Positions 44,200 to 51,503 are shown, counted from the first letter of the stretch. The stretch is DNA of 64,000 nucleotides from Pseudomonas bijieensis (GCF_013347965.1 NZ_CP048810.1:4153501-4217500), one strand, 5' to 3'. Program-made: numbers and translations. Notes: generated by a model from the letters alone, not told the origin.

Positions 44200-44559
44200 C
44201 TATCGCGGATCAACGTTATCCAACACCCGATTCGCCAACAATGAACTCAGTTCAATCAGTTGCTGGACACCAAGGGCGATGTGACGACGGGGACCTTCCA
44301 GGTCGAAGGCCAGGTTGCTGACCATCGCGTCGGCTGCCGCCAGGGTTTCGCTGAGGTTGGCGAGGAGGGATTCGTTATCGGCGTTTTTTGCGACGGTGAA
44401 GAGCTGGCCCGGTTGGGACGCATCTTCGGACTTTTCCGATTTTGGTAGGAGGTAGTAATCCAAGACGCGATTGGTGGCTTCGTCGTGTTTCTTGGCTTTG
44501 GATTTGGTTCGCAGGGAAGCTTGGTCCGCCTCTGGCGGATTCGGCGTAGGTTTGATCAT
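44200..44559 (-). CDS. DUF6124 family protein
   Basis: A 119-residue protein of a family seen mainly in Pseudomonas, often in several copies per genome. The N-terminus KPTPNPP and the segment ESLLANLSETLAAADAMVSNLAF ... LEGPRRHIALGVQQLIELSSLLANRVLD are the family pattern. It is cytosolic by prediction, helical, with a charged N-terminal half. Function unknown. A long leader (44560 to about 44760) with repeated TTTAGTA heptamers lies upstream and may control it. The start ATG at 44559 follows TACAGGACTTAGCAC. Confidence 0.82.
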   Translation of the reverse strand: MIKPTPNPPEADQASLRTKSKAKKHDEATNRVLDYYLLPKSEKSEDASQPGQLFTVAKNADNESLLANLSETLAAADAMVSNLAFDLEGPRRHIALGVQQLIELSSLLANRVLDNVDPR

Positions 44560-44760
44560 GTGCTAAGTCCTGTAGGTGAAGCCGCAACCCTCCAGCTACT
44601 AAACAAGGGGTGGCAGCTGTACGCAGGTTAGTAGACCGGGGACTCAGCAAAGCCGGCGCGCCCGAGGGCGCCCTGCGCACAGCCGCCATCAAATACAGGC
44701 ATGGAAATACCTGACTGATAGAGCTTTGCACCTTACTAAATACCTCGGGCTACTAAACCC
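44560..44760 (-). promoter_or_regulatory. repeat-containing leader of the DUF6124 gene
   Basis: On the minus strand TTTAGTA occurs at 44757-44751, 44740-44734 and 44603-44597, and its inverse TACTAA at 44633-44628. GC-rich hairpin-forming blocks lie between (GGGCGCCCTCGGGCGCGCC around 44660-44675, GCGTACAGCTGC around 44612-44625). It resembles a conserved block I associate with DUF6124 loci in other pseudomonads, but that is recollection. It could be a structured cis-regulatory RNA or a small repeat element. The rest of the gap to 44974 shows no gene. Confidence 0.4.
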
Positions 44761-44974
44761 GACCACTGATGGGCAGTGGCAGGAAAACGATAGAACCCGG
44801 GGGCAAGGCGCACAAGCGGGCGGATTCTGGCGTAGTTGTAGGCAATGGCGCAAGGTTAGGTAGCCTGGTGGACGGGGAGTGGTGAGGAGGATAAACAGGG
44901 CTTGGTTTTGGCCCGTAAACTGGGGCGAGACGGGTTTACGGTTGAGGTTTGAAGTGGGTGGGGCTGCTTTGCAG

Positions 44975-45000
44975 CCAGCGGGAGCAAGCTCCCTCGCCAC
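44975..45000. repeat. single REP (GTGGCGAGGGAGCTTGCTCCC type)
   Basis: CCAGCGGGAGCAAGCTCCCTCGCCAC, one arm only. Confidence 0.85.
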
Positions 45001-45063
45001 GAATGTTTGACCGGCTTGGGGATGTTTGGGGATGCTGCAAAACCTTTTTATCCGAATGCACTC

Positions 45064-45621
45064 ATGAATTCATTACGCGAAAACAATCGAAAGCGCTTGA
45101 TACGACTCATCGACCAGATCCCTGTCGATGAGAATCCCGAGGGCTGGAGTCATATTGCCTCGATAGCCGTCGGCGGGCTGCTATCGGTAGGGTTTTCGCA
45201 AAAAGGCCCCTATTTGCTGGTCGTCTCAAGCTCGGGTCGAAGTGTTGTGCACTGCGACACAGGCGAAAAAATTGAGCGCGACTATGAAGAATATGCGGGC
45301 TTGAGCGAACTTGGGTTGCATTGCCAGGGCATTGGCGTGATCGCCGATGAAGTCATATCGCTGTGTGGCATAAACGGCGGTGGCTTGCCAACCGGCAACA
45401 TCGCCGGGGAAGGGCTGGAGCTGGTTTCCCCGGATTGGCCCGAGAACAGCCTTATTCTGAGCAAACCCTTCAAAAATGCGCTGATTGAGGGTCATCAAGC
45501 GGATTGCACGGTGATCTACAGGGACCATGTGAGGGCGTTCGGATTTTCTTGGTGTGGGAACTACATCGTTGCGGCGTGCGGCAGCGACCTCGATCTTTGG
45601 TCGAGAAAGTCAAAGTTGTAG
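45064..45621 (+). CDS. hypothetical protein, 185 residues
   Basis: I do not recognise this protein. The start at 45064 (MNSLRENNRKRLIRLIDQ) is preferred to 45007, whose first 19 codons overlap REP-adjacent sequence. The predicted protein is soluble: an N-terminal helix, then beta-rich sequence (SIAVGGLLSVGFSQKGPYLLVVSSSG, GIGVIADEVISLCGINGGG split for reading). A C-terminal VRAFGFSWCGNYIVAACGSDLDLWSR resembles a WD/beta-propeller blade pair. GC content is lower than in flanking core genes, suggesting an acquired gene. No linked gene explains its role. Confidence 0.62.
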   Translation: MNSLRENNRKRLIRLIDQIPVDENPEGWSHIASIAVGGLLSVGFSQKGPYLLVVSSSGRSVVHCDTGEKIERDYEEYAGLSELGLHCQGIGVIADEVISLCGINGGGLPTGNIAGEGLELVSPDWPENSLILSKPFKNALIEGHQADCTVIYRDHVRAFGFSWCGNYIVAACGSDLDLWSRKSKL

Positions 45622-45757
45622 CGCAAGGCAGTCGCGGCCGATCATGGGCCATGGAAAACATGAAGGCGGTAGGATCCGCTTCATTGTTCGACAACCCTCA
45701 TGATAAATTCCCCGCCGCGACCTCTAATCAATAGAGGGCATTCAGGGAGAGAAGTAA

Positions 45758-46132
45758 GTGATCAAGTCTTTGTTGGTTGGGGCATTGCTGGCAATGGCAT
45801 CAGCATCGGCATCTGCGATGAGTTGCGATAACCCTAGAAATGCCTATGACAGAACCTATTGCGCGTCGCTGAAAATGGTTCAGTCGGATCAGGAAATCAA
45901 CGAGCAATACAAGAAGACGATGGGTGCTCTGAACCCGGAGCAAAAGAAAAAAGTAAAAGCCGCTCAAATCCAGTGGATCAAAAATCGTGACAGCGCCTGT
46001 TCCAACGATGGCCTGCTCTACCTGGACTGTGCCAATGAGAAGACCGAGGCGCGTATCGTCATACTCAAGGCTGTCGAGCGCGAGTGCCGTGCTGCCGGTT
46101 GCGATGACGCCAAGCTGTCGCAAGTCGAGTAA
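45758..46132 (+). CDS. LprI/DUF1311-family exported protein
   Basis: A 124-residue exported protein starting with GTG, with signal peptide (residues 1-20, LLAMASASASA). The mature part has the LprI/DUF1311 pattern: CDNPRNAYDRTYCASLKM, DQEINEQYKKTMGAL, AAQIQWIKNRDSAC and DCANEKTEARIVIL. Paired cysteines indicate a disulfide-stabilised fold. LprI of Mycobacterium tuberculosis inhibits lysozyme, and related proteins are annotated as lysozyme inhibitors; activity here is inferred. GAGAGAAG precedes the start. Ends with a strong terminator about 100 bp downstream. Confidence 0.82.
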   Translation: MIKSLLVGALLAMASASASAMSCDNPRNAYDRTYCASLKMVQSDQEINEQYKKTMGALNPEQKKKVKAAQIQWIKNRDSACSNDGLLYLDCANEKTEARIVILKAVERECRAAGCDDAKLSQVE

Positions 46133-46231
46133 CCCGTAAACAATGAGCACGTCGGGCTTGCTCTCGCTCATTCAACATAGCGCTCCATCCCTTTTGCACC
46201 CGTGACTCACTTGCGGGTCGCAATACCCAGG

Positions 46232-46262
46232 AAAAACCCGACGTAACGCGTCGGGTTTTTCT
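46232..46262. terminator. bidirectional terminator
   Basis: AAAAACCCGACG-taa-CGCGTCGGGTTTTT between the LprI-like gene and the convergent GST gene; both strands carry a T-tract. Confidence 0.88.
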
Positions 46263-46278
46263 TTGTCGGGTTTACCCG

Positions 46279-46980
46279 CTATCGCGGCTCAACGCCACGC
46301 TCGACCATGGCACGCCATGCCTGGACGCTGGGGCGCTCCTGTATCCTGGCGTGCCAGGCTCGAAGCGCCACGCACTCTTCAGGCACGGGGAGCTGCACCA
46401 GCGAGGCGAAGATCATGCCGCCCAGCACCGCAATGTCGGCCATCGAGAACTTGTCACCCGCGACAAAGGGCTGGTCTTTGAGCAGGTTATCGAAATAGCC
46501 CATGCCCCTGATCGCCTTGTCGCCCATCCGGCGACCCCATTCCGCATTCTGATACAGCTCGACCTTGGGCCCGAGGCCCGGTGTAGCATGGTGGAAATAC
46601 ACGCTGACCGCATCGAGAAACTCGTTCTCGGCACGCTTGGTCATCATATGGATGAGGCCCTTTTCCAGAGGCGTTTCGCCCGTCAGCGTCGGTTCGCCGA
46701 CCAGGCTATCCAGGTACTGGGTAATCGCCGTGCATTCCGCAATTCGCGTCCCATCGTTCAGCTCCAGCACGGGCAAAGTCCCGGAGTAATTGATGGCCAG
46801 GAACTCGGGTTGCTTGTGTTCACCGGCCCAGAGATTCACCGACACGAATTCGATTTTCGGTAGCAAACCCTTTTCCGCCAGCGCAATGCGCACTCGGGCG
46901 GGGTAAGGGCCGTTGAACCAATCGTAGATTTTCATCGAAGGAACAGTGGAAACGTCAATGTGCTGCTGCGAAGAGGTCAT
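46279..46980 (-). CDS. glutathione S-transferase
   Basis: A 233-residue GST. The N-terminal thioredoxin-like domain begins MKIYDWFNGPYPARVRIALAEKG at residue 16, with the glutathione-binding SGTLPVLELNDGTRIAECTAI (cis-Pro and Glu-Ser/Cys equivalents). The C-terminal helical domain has KFSMADIAVLGGMIF, the capping-box region. The first 15 residues are an extension, so translation might start at 46935; 46980 was kept because AGGTGATC precedes it. It is divergent from a TetR gene with two matching palindromes between, suggesting inducible detoxification of an electrophile. Substrate unknown. Confidence 0.87.
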   Translation of the reverse strand: MTSSQQHIDVSTVPSMKIYDWFNGPYPARVRIALAEKGLLPKIEFVSVNLWAGEHKQPEFLAINYSGTLPVLELNDGTRIAECTAITQYLDSLVGEPTLTGETPLEKGLIHMMTKRAENEFLDAVSVYFHHATPGLGPKVELYQNAEWGRRMGDKAIRGMGYFDNLLKDQPFVAGDKFSMADIAVLGGMIFASLVQLPVPEECVALRAWHARIQERPSVQAWRAMVERGVEPR

Positions 46981-46993
46981 GATCCGATCACCT

Positions 46994-47011
46994 GCCTGTC
47001 AATTGGTAGGT
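46994..47011. promoter_or_regulatory. TetR operator, copy 1
   Basis: GCCTGTCAATTGGTAGGT, an imperfect palindrome with CAATTG at its centre, 14 bp upstream of the GST start. It shares CCTGTCAATTGG and the right arm AGGTAAA with copy 2. Confidence 0.7.
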
Positions 47012-47048
47012 AAAGACTGGGCCGATGTTTTTGCGCTGTCAACCCCCT

Positions 47049-47066
47049 ACCTGTCAATTGGCAGGT
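47049..47066. promoter_or_regulatory. TetR operator, copy 2
   Basis: ACCTGTCAATTGGCAGGT; with flanking T and A the arms are TACCTG and CAGGTA about CAATTG, mismatched at one symmetric pair only. Centre-to-centre distance from copy 1 is 55 bp. Confidence 0.75.
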
Positions 47067-47130
47067 AAACGGAACTGTGAGTAGAATCCGCGCGTATGAA
47101 TAAATCGAAGACTCGAAGCGAGGGGGCAAC

Positions 47131-47694
47131 GTGAACGAAAATGCTCGGGAAGCCATATTGGCGGCGGCAAAATCCGCCGCCCAATTGCACGGTTACAGCG
47201 GGATCAACTTCCGTAGCATTGCCGAAGAAGTGGGCATCAAGAATGCGAGTATTTACTACCACTTCCCGAGCAAGGCAGGCCTGGGTGCCGCAGTCGCCGA
47301 ACGCTACTGGCAGGACGCGCTGCGGGTGTTGGAAGGGATACGCTCCGCCAATACCGATCCGAAGCGGTGCCTGCAAGCGTACCCGTCGATTTTTCGAAAG
47401 TCGCTCGAGGACGGCAACAGGCTGTGTCTGTCCAGCTTCATGGCCGCCGAATACGAAGACCTTCCCGAAGAGGTGTCGCGAGAGATCAGGGCGTTTGCAG
47501 ACGTTAACGTGACGTGGCTCGCCCAGGTGTTGGCAGATGCCGGAGCGGCTAGCCCAGAACAATCCGAACGCCGAGCCCGCGCCATTTACACCGCTGTCGC
47601 GGGTGCTCAGTTGATCGCGCGAACACGGGCGGATATCCGTCTGTTCGATGATCTGATTTTGAGCTATCAGGAGACGGGATTGATTCCAGTCTGA
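47131..47694 (+). CDS. TetR/AcrR-family regulator
   Basis: A 187-residue repressor starting with GTG after GAGGGGG. The helix-turn-helix is ILAAAKSAAQLHGYSGINF ... SIAEEVGIKNASIYYHFPSKAGL at about residues 8-50. The C-terminal ligand domain resembles TetR_C groups that bind small organic molecules. It is divergent from the GST, and the twin palindromes between them (46994-47011 and 47049-47066) are the likely operators for both genes. Ligand unknown. Confidence 0.88.
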   Translation: MNENAREAILAAAKSAAQLHGYSGINFRSIAEEVGIKNASIYYHFPSKAGLGAAVAERYWQDALRVLEGIRSANTDPKRCLQAYPSIFRKSLEDGNRLCLSSFMAAEYEDLPEEVSREIRAFADVNVTWLAQVLADAGAASPEQSERRARAIYTAVAGAQLIARTRADIRLFDDLILSYQETGLIPV

Positions 47695-47730
47695 TTGCTT
47701 GTTCCTTGTAACACAGAAGATGCGCAATGC

Positions 47731-47755
47731 CCCGAGAGCAAGCTCCCTCGCCATG
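47731..47755. repeat. decayed REP remnant
   Basis: CCCGAGAGCAAGCTCCCTCGCCATG, one arm of the GTGGCGAGGGAGC family with two changes. Confidence 0.65.
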
Positions 47756-47875
47756 AGGTTCAATTTCAGCGGGGATATTGGAATCTGGTTGAGGCCAAGA
47801 GCGTAATTCAGTTGTTTGCGCTAATGGCAGGGTGCCACAATCGTTTTTTTGTTGCGTCATAACCAGGTGGTTCAA

Positions 47876-49000
47876 ATGGATGGCCCAAGATTGCGCAATG
47901 GCCAGGATTTTGTAATAGCCGAGCAAGTGCGAACTGACCGCTTGCAGCAACTGTTTCGCCAATCCGTTTCTGCGGTTTTCGGTAGCTACCTCGCAGCCAT
48001 CATGCTGAGCTGGCTGTGCTGGGATCGGTTTGAGCACAGCGTCATTCTTTGGTGGCTGGCCATCCTGACCGCTTCGACGCTGTTGCGTATCGCGCTATTT
48101 GTGGCCTATTTCCGCAGCGACGAAAGTCAGCGCACGCCTCAACGTTGGGAGCGCAAGTACTGGATCACGCTGGTGTCGTCCGCCAGCATCTGGGGCGGAG
48201 GCGCATTGGCTGTCATGCCGGCAGACGATCTTTTGACGCAGGCACTGGTCATGCTCTTTGCTGTCGGGATGTCTGTCAGCGCGGTGTCGTGCTACTCGGC
48301 CTACCGTGATATGACACTGGTCTCCATCGGCCTGGTGCTGTTGCCATGCACCGCCTGGCTGCTGTTTCAACCATCCCCGATCCAAGTCGGCATGGCCCTC
48401 TCGATCCTGGTGTTCGCGGCATTCGCTGCCCGCGCCACGCACAAAATGTCCCAGGCACTGGAAACCGCCTTCCGACTCACCCGTGAAATGGAACAGGCGA
48501 ACAGCATTTCAACCCGCGCCGCTCAAACCGATGAGCTGACTGGCTTGAAGAGTCGGCGAGCATTTTTCGAGCATGCCCAGCGACTTTACAACGAATGTAA
48601 GGCCAAGCGGCAAGGGTTGTGCGCGGTCATGTTGGATATGGATCACTTCAAGCACATCAACGACACCTACGGCCATCAGGTCGGGGATCAGGTTTTGCGC
48701 CAAATGGGGGAGGTCATCAGCTCGTCGTTTCGCACAACGGACATCCATGGCCGGCTAGGTGGGGAAGAATTCGCCATTCTGCTGCCCAACACCTCCATCG
48801 AAGTCGCCACCCAGATTGCAGAGCGGCTTATCGATACGCTCGCAGCCTTGGTGATCGAGCCTGTGCACTGCATATCAGCCAGCCTCGGCGTTGCATCGAC
48901 GGAGGCCTGTAATAAGGATCTCCACAGCTTGATGAACGATGCGGATAAAGCGCTGTATCGAGCGAAGGCGTTGGGGCGCAATCGAGTGGCTGTGGCTTAG
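47876..49000 (+). CDS. membrane-bound diguanylate cyclase
   Basis: A 374-residue protein with about six transmembrane helices in residues 35-190 (AIMLSWLCW, ILWWLAILTASTLLRIALFVAYF and others), resembling MASE-type sensors but not matched to a named one. The GGDEF domain follows (TDELTGLKSRRAFFEHA, DMDHFKHINDTYGHQVGD, active site GGEEF). The inhibitory RxxD (RTTD) lies five residues before the active site. It should make c-di-GMP subject to product inhibition. The start at 47876 has AGGTGG upstream; a longer frame from a TTG at 47849 is less likely. Confidence 0.88.
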   Translation: MDGPRLRNGQDFVIAEQVRTDRLQQLFRQSVSAVFGSYLAAIMLSWLCWDRFEHSVILWWLAILTASTLLRIALFVAYFRSDESQRTPQRWERKYWITLVSSASIWGGGALAVMPADDLLTQALVMLFAVGMSVSAVSCYSAYRDMTLVSIGLVLLPCTAWLLFQPSPIQVGMALSILVFAAFAARATHKMSQALETAFRLTREMEQANSISTRAAQTDELTGLKSRRAFFEHAQRLYNECKAKRQGLCAVMLDMDHFKHINDTYGHQVGDQVLRQMGEVISSSFRTTDIHGRLGGEEFAILLPNTSIEVATQIAERLIDTLAALVIEPVHCISASLGVASTEACNKDLHSLMNDADKALYRAKALGRNRVAVA

Positions 49001-49033
49001 TCAGGTTGGCTTTGCATCGTTAGTCGGGAGTTG

Positions 49034-49119
49034 ATCGTCCCCACGCTCCGCGTCATGTTCCAGAAGCGGAACGCGGAGCGTCCCCGGCGGCATTCCCACG
49101 CAGGAGCGCGGGAACGATT
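49034..49119. repeat. inverted-repeat element of another family
   Basis: CGTCCCCACGCTCCGCGT ... ACGCGGAGCGTCCCC, followed by GGCATTCCCACGCAGGAGCGCGGGAACGAT. The nested inverted repeats resemble a dispersed palindrome common in Pseudomonas intergenic DNA. The rest of the 429-bp gap to 49429 is AT-rich promoter DNA of ohr. Confidence 0.6.
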
Positions 49120-49317
49120 GAAAATCCCATGATTCTGCTTGTGGATTCCCCTCTCTTCGAAGGCCAGCTATTGCGCGGGCCCTGTTGATCCCCCAAACAC
49201 CTCCTTCGTCCTGGCTCACTTGCGACCCAAACAGGTTGGCGGTACTGCGACGAGAAAATTAATTTCCTTTCAGATCAATTGGTTAATTAAAAGTCGGAAA
49301 ATTTTCAAAAATTTATC

Positions 49318-49327
49318 TTGCGCGCAA
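49318..49327. promoter_or_regulatory. candidate operator upstream of ohr
   Basis: TTGCGCGCAA, a perfect 10-bp palindrome within AT-rich DNA 103 bp before the ohr start. It may be the site of an OhrR-type regulator, but no ohrR gene is adjacent. Confidence 0.4.
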
Positions 49328-49429
49328 ACTATTTGTTCGTTAATTTTATCGCAACTGGTTAGCGCACAAACATTTAGCGCAAGCCAAACCCGACACTCGA
49401 TCAAACCAATCAGCAAGAGAGGAAACACC

Positions 49430-49849
49430 ATGAACGTTCTCTATACCGCAGTCGCAACCTCCACCGGTGGCCGTGATGGCCGTGCTGTTTCCAGCGACAA
49501 GATTCTCGACGTGAAACTGGCCACTCCCAAAGCCTTGGGCGGCGCTGGTGGTGAAGCCACCAACCCTGAGCAGTTGTTTGCCGCCGGCTACTCGGCTTGC
49601 TTCATCGGCGCATTGAAGTTTGTCGCCAGCCAGAGCAAACGCAGCATCCCCGCTGACGCCTCGATCACGGCACACGTTGGCATCGGCCAGATCCCTGGTG
49701 GTTTCGGTCTGGACATCGACCTGCACATCAACCTGCCGGGTCTGGATCAAGCCGATGCTCAAGCGCTGGTCGACGCGGCTCACCAGGTTTGCCCTTACTC
49801 CAACGCGACCCGCGGCAACGTCGACGTCCGTTTGCACGTCACCGTCTAA
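49430..49849 (+). CDS. ohr: organic hydroperoxide reductase Ohr
   Basis: Thiol peroxidase of the Ohr/OsmC family that reduces organic hydroperoxides using lipoyl thiols. The 139-residue product has the two catalytic cysteines in AAGYSACFIGALKFVA and AHQVCPYSNATRGN, and the family N-terminus LYTAVATSTGGRDGRA. The length is standard. GAGAGGAAA precedes the ATG. It lies 33 bp upstream of the tandem-repeat protein gene with no terminator between, so the two are probably one transcript. Confidence 0.95.
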   Translation: MNVLYTAVATSTGGRDGRAVSSDKILDVKLATPKALGGAGGEATNPEQLFAAGYSACFIGALKFVASQSKRSIPADASITAHVGIGQIPGGFGLDIDLHINLPGLDQADAQALVDAAHQVCPYSNATRGNVDVRLHVTV

Positions 49850-49882
49850 CTCACTCCATCTACGAATAAAAAGGATCAGGAC

Positions 49883-50329
49883 ATGAACACTTTCAGCAAA
49901 ACTCTCGTTGGCTCGCTTCTGGCACTGTCCCTCGGCAATGCGTTCGCGACTTCTTCTGTTCAACCTACGTTCGCTGAGGGTGGTTCGGATCGCCTGATCG
50001 AAAAACGTGTGGCTGAAGGCGGCTCCGATCGACTGATCGAAAAACGCGTAGCCGAAGGCGGCTCGGATCGACTCATCGAAAACCGTGTAGCCGAAGGCGG
50101 CTCGGATCGACTCATCGAAAACCGTGTAGCTGAAGGTGGCTCGGATCGACTCATCGAAAACCGTGTAGCTGAAGGTGGCTCGGATCGACTCATCGAAAAC
50201 CGTGTAGCTGAAGGTGGCTCGGATCGACTGATCGAGAACCGCGTGGCCGAAGGCGGCTCGGATCGACTGATCGAGAACCGCGTGGCCGAAGGTGGCTCGG
50301 ATCGACTCATCGAAAACAGGGTGGGCTGA
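49883..50329 (+). CDS. secreted protein of nine 13-residue tandem repeats
   Basis: A 148-residue protein: a signal peptide (residues 1-22, MNTFSKTLVGSLLALSLGNA then FA) and a short spacer, then nine perfect-length repeats of consensus VAEGGSDRLIENR, ending VG. The first two repeats end KR, the others NR. The repeats are short, charged and probably disordered or beta-solenoid-like. No enzymatic motif is seen. AAGGATCAGGAC precedes the ATG. It follows ohr by 33 bp and ends at a strong terminator. Similar AEGGSDR repeat proteins in pseudomonads have, as I recall, been labelled 'phage infection protein' without functional proof. Expression is unambiguous from ribosome site and codon periodicity. 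Confidence 0.75.
   Translation: MNTFSKTLVGSLLALSLGNAFATSSVQPTFAEGGSDRLIEKRVAEGGSDRLIEKRVAEGGSDRLIENRVAEGGSDRLIENRVAEGGSDRLIENRVAEGGSDRLIENRVAEGGSDRLIENRVAEGGSDRLIENRVAEGGSDRLIENRVG
49970..50320 (+). repeat. nine 39-bp tandem repeats
   Basis: In-frame 39-bp units. Units 3 and 4 are identical in DNA, as are units 5 and 6; others differ mainly at synonymous positions. This implies recent unit duplication under protein-level constraint. Confidence 0.92.
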
Positions 50330-50388
50330 ACTGTCCCTTCACCGCTCCGAAAATCGGTTGAATCAACCCATGTTGCTTCCAAAAGAAA

Positions 50389-50425
50389 AAACGCCGCTTA
50401 TCTCTCATGAGAAAGCGGCGTTTTC
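50389..50425. terminator. bidirectional terminator
   Basis: AAAACGCCGCTT ... AAGCGGCGTTTT with T-tracts on both strands, between the repeat gene and the convergent SDR gene. Confidence 0.88.
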
Positions 50426-50445
50426 TTGCGACCTGTCATAGGACC

Positions 50446-51234
50446 CTAAACGATGCTGTCCACCACACCACCATCCACACGCAACGCCGCACCGGTGGTG
50501 GCCGAGGCCTGTTCCGAGCTGGCATAGATGATCATGTTGGCGACTTCCTCGACGCGTGCCGCACGCTGGATGATCGAGGTGCTGCGGTGCTGATTGACGA
50601 AATCCGCCGCGACTTTTTCCAGGCTTTCCCCGCTGCGCTCGACATCTGCCTGCAGCATCTGGGCAACACCTTCGGAAAGCGTCGGCCCAGGCAACACCGA
50701 GTTCACCGTCACGCCCGTGCCGGCGAGGCGCTTGGCCAGGCCGCGAGCGATTGAAAGTTGCGCGGTTTTGGTGAAGCCGTAGTGGATCATGTCAGCGGGA
50801 ATGTTTACGCCCGATTCCGACGAGACAAACACAATCCGCCCCCAACCGCGCTCGACCATGCCTTGGGCGTAAGCCCTGGAAACCCGCACGCCGGACATCA
50901 CGTTGGTTTCGAAGAAGCGCTGCCATTCGCTGTCCGGCGTTTCGAAAAAGTCTTCCAGTTTGAAAATGCCCAGGTTGTTGATGACGATATCGAAACTCGG
51001 GTGCTTGGCGATCAGTGCCTGGCAGCCAGGCGCGTTGCTCAGGTCGCCCACAAAACCGGTGGCATTTGAAGCAAGGGCGCCCAAGCGCTGCAACGCGTCC
51101 TCCACGCTGCTCTCGCTGCGACCGTTGATGACCACGTGGGCGCCGGATTCGAGGAAGCCTTTGGCTGTGGCAAAACCGATACCGCTGGTGGAGCCAGTGA
51201 CCAGGACGTGACGTCCGGTGAAGTCGATTTTCAT
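50446..51234 (-). CDS. short-chain dehydrogenase/reductase
   Basis: A 262-residue classical SDR. Cofactor motif TGSTSGIG at residues 14-21, structural motif with NNLG in place of NNAG, catalytic Ser in VFVSSESG and Tyr/Lys in YGFTK, then PGPT after strand 6. An Arg after strand 2 (INGRSE) suggests NADP(H) preference. Substrate unknown. Likely single-gene unit, convergent with the repeat-protein gene. Confidence 0.9.
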   Translation of the reverse strand: MKIDFTGRHVLVTGSTSGIGFATAKGFLESGAHVVINGRSESSVEDALQRLGALASNATGFVGDLSNAPGCQALIAKHPSFDIVINNLGIFKLEDFFETPDSEWQRFFETNVMSGVRVSRAYAQGMVERGWGRIVFVSSESGVNIPADMIHYGFTKTAQLSIARGLAKRLAGTGVTVNSVLPGPTLSEGVAQMLQADVERSGESLEKVAADFVNQHRSTSIIQRAARVEEVANMIIYASSEQASATTGAALRVDGGVVDSIV

Positions 51235-51396
51235 GAGGGGACTCCTTGATTAATGAACCAGAGGAAGTGCGATATGGCTGGCTGGACAGTCATCCGACGG
51301 GTTAAGAGATGACTTTGTCATGCCAACGTCGCCGATCGCAGGCCCTTAATCATGGACACGATTGAGGTTTTGCGCCTCTTTGTGATCAATCGACCA

Positions 51397-51480
51397 TCAG
51401 GAAGCCGACCACACGGCCAGTTCATAGCCATCCGGATCGACAAGCTCCAACCGGCATTCATGCGAATGTGCCGACTTCTT
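51397..51480 (-). pseudogene. C-terminal remnant of a VOC/glyoxalase-family gene
   Basis: On the minus strand a frame ending TGA at 51397 reads ECRLELVDPDGYELAVWSAS, the C-terminal signature of VOC (glyoxalase/bleomycin-resistance) proteins. It carries the metal-ligand Glu in LELVDPDG. Only about 27 codons remain; upstream is a REP arm (51481-51503) and then an unrelated gene. This looks like the stump of a deleted gene. Evidence is the short but distinctive motif. Confidence 0.55.
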
Positions 51481-51503
51481 CGCGAGCAGGCTCGCTCCTA
51501 CAG
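51481..51503. repeat. single REP (TGTAGGAGCGAGC variant)
   Basis: CGCGAGCAGGCTCGCTCCTACA, one arm, abutting the VOC remnant. Confidence 0.85.

Noticed and set aside
44375..44731. 118-residue minus-strand frame spanning the DUF6124 start and leader
   Set aside because: It overlaps the DUF6124 coding region in another frame and has poor codon use; the leader is better explained as regulatory DNA or RNA.
49970..50320. Possible CRISPR array
   Set aside because: The 39-bp units are contiguous with no spacers and encode a peptide repeat in frame; no cas genes nearby.
49960..50382. 140-residue minus-strand frame antisense to the tandem repeats
   Set aside because: It is a by-product of the 39-bp repeat, which stays open in the opposite frame; no ribosome site, and the plus-strand gene has a signal peptide and start context.
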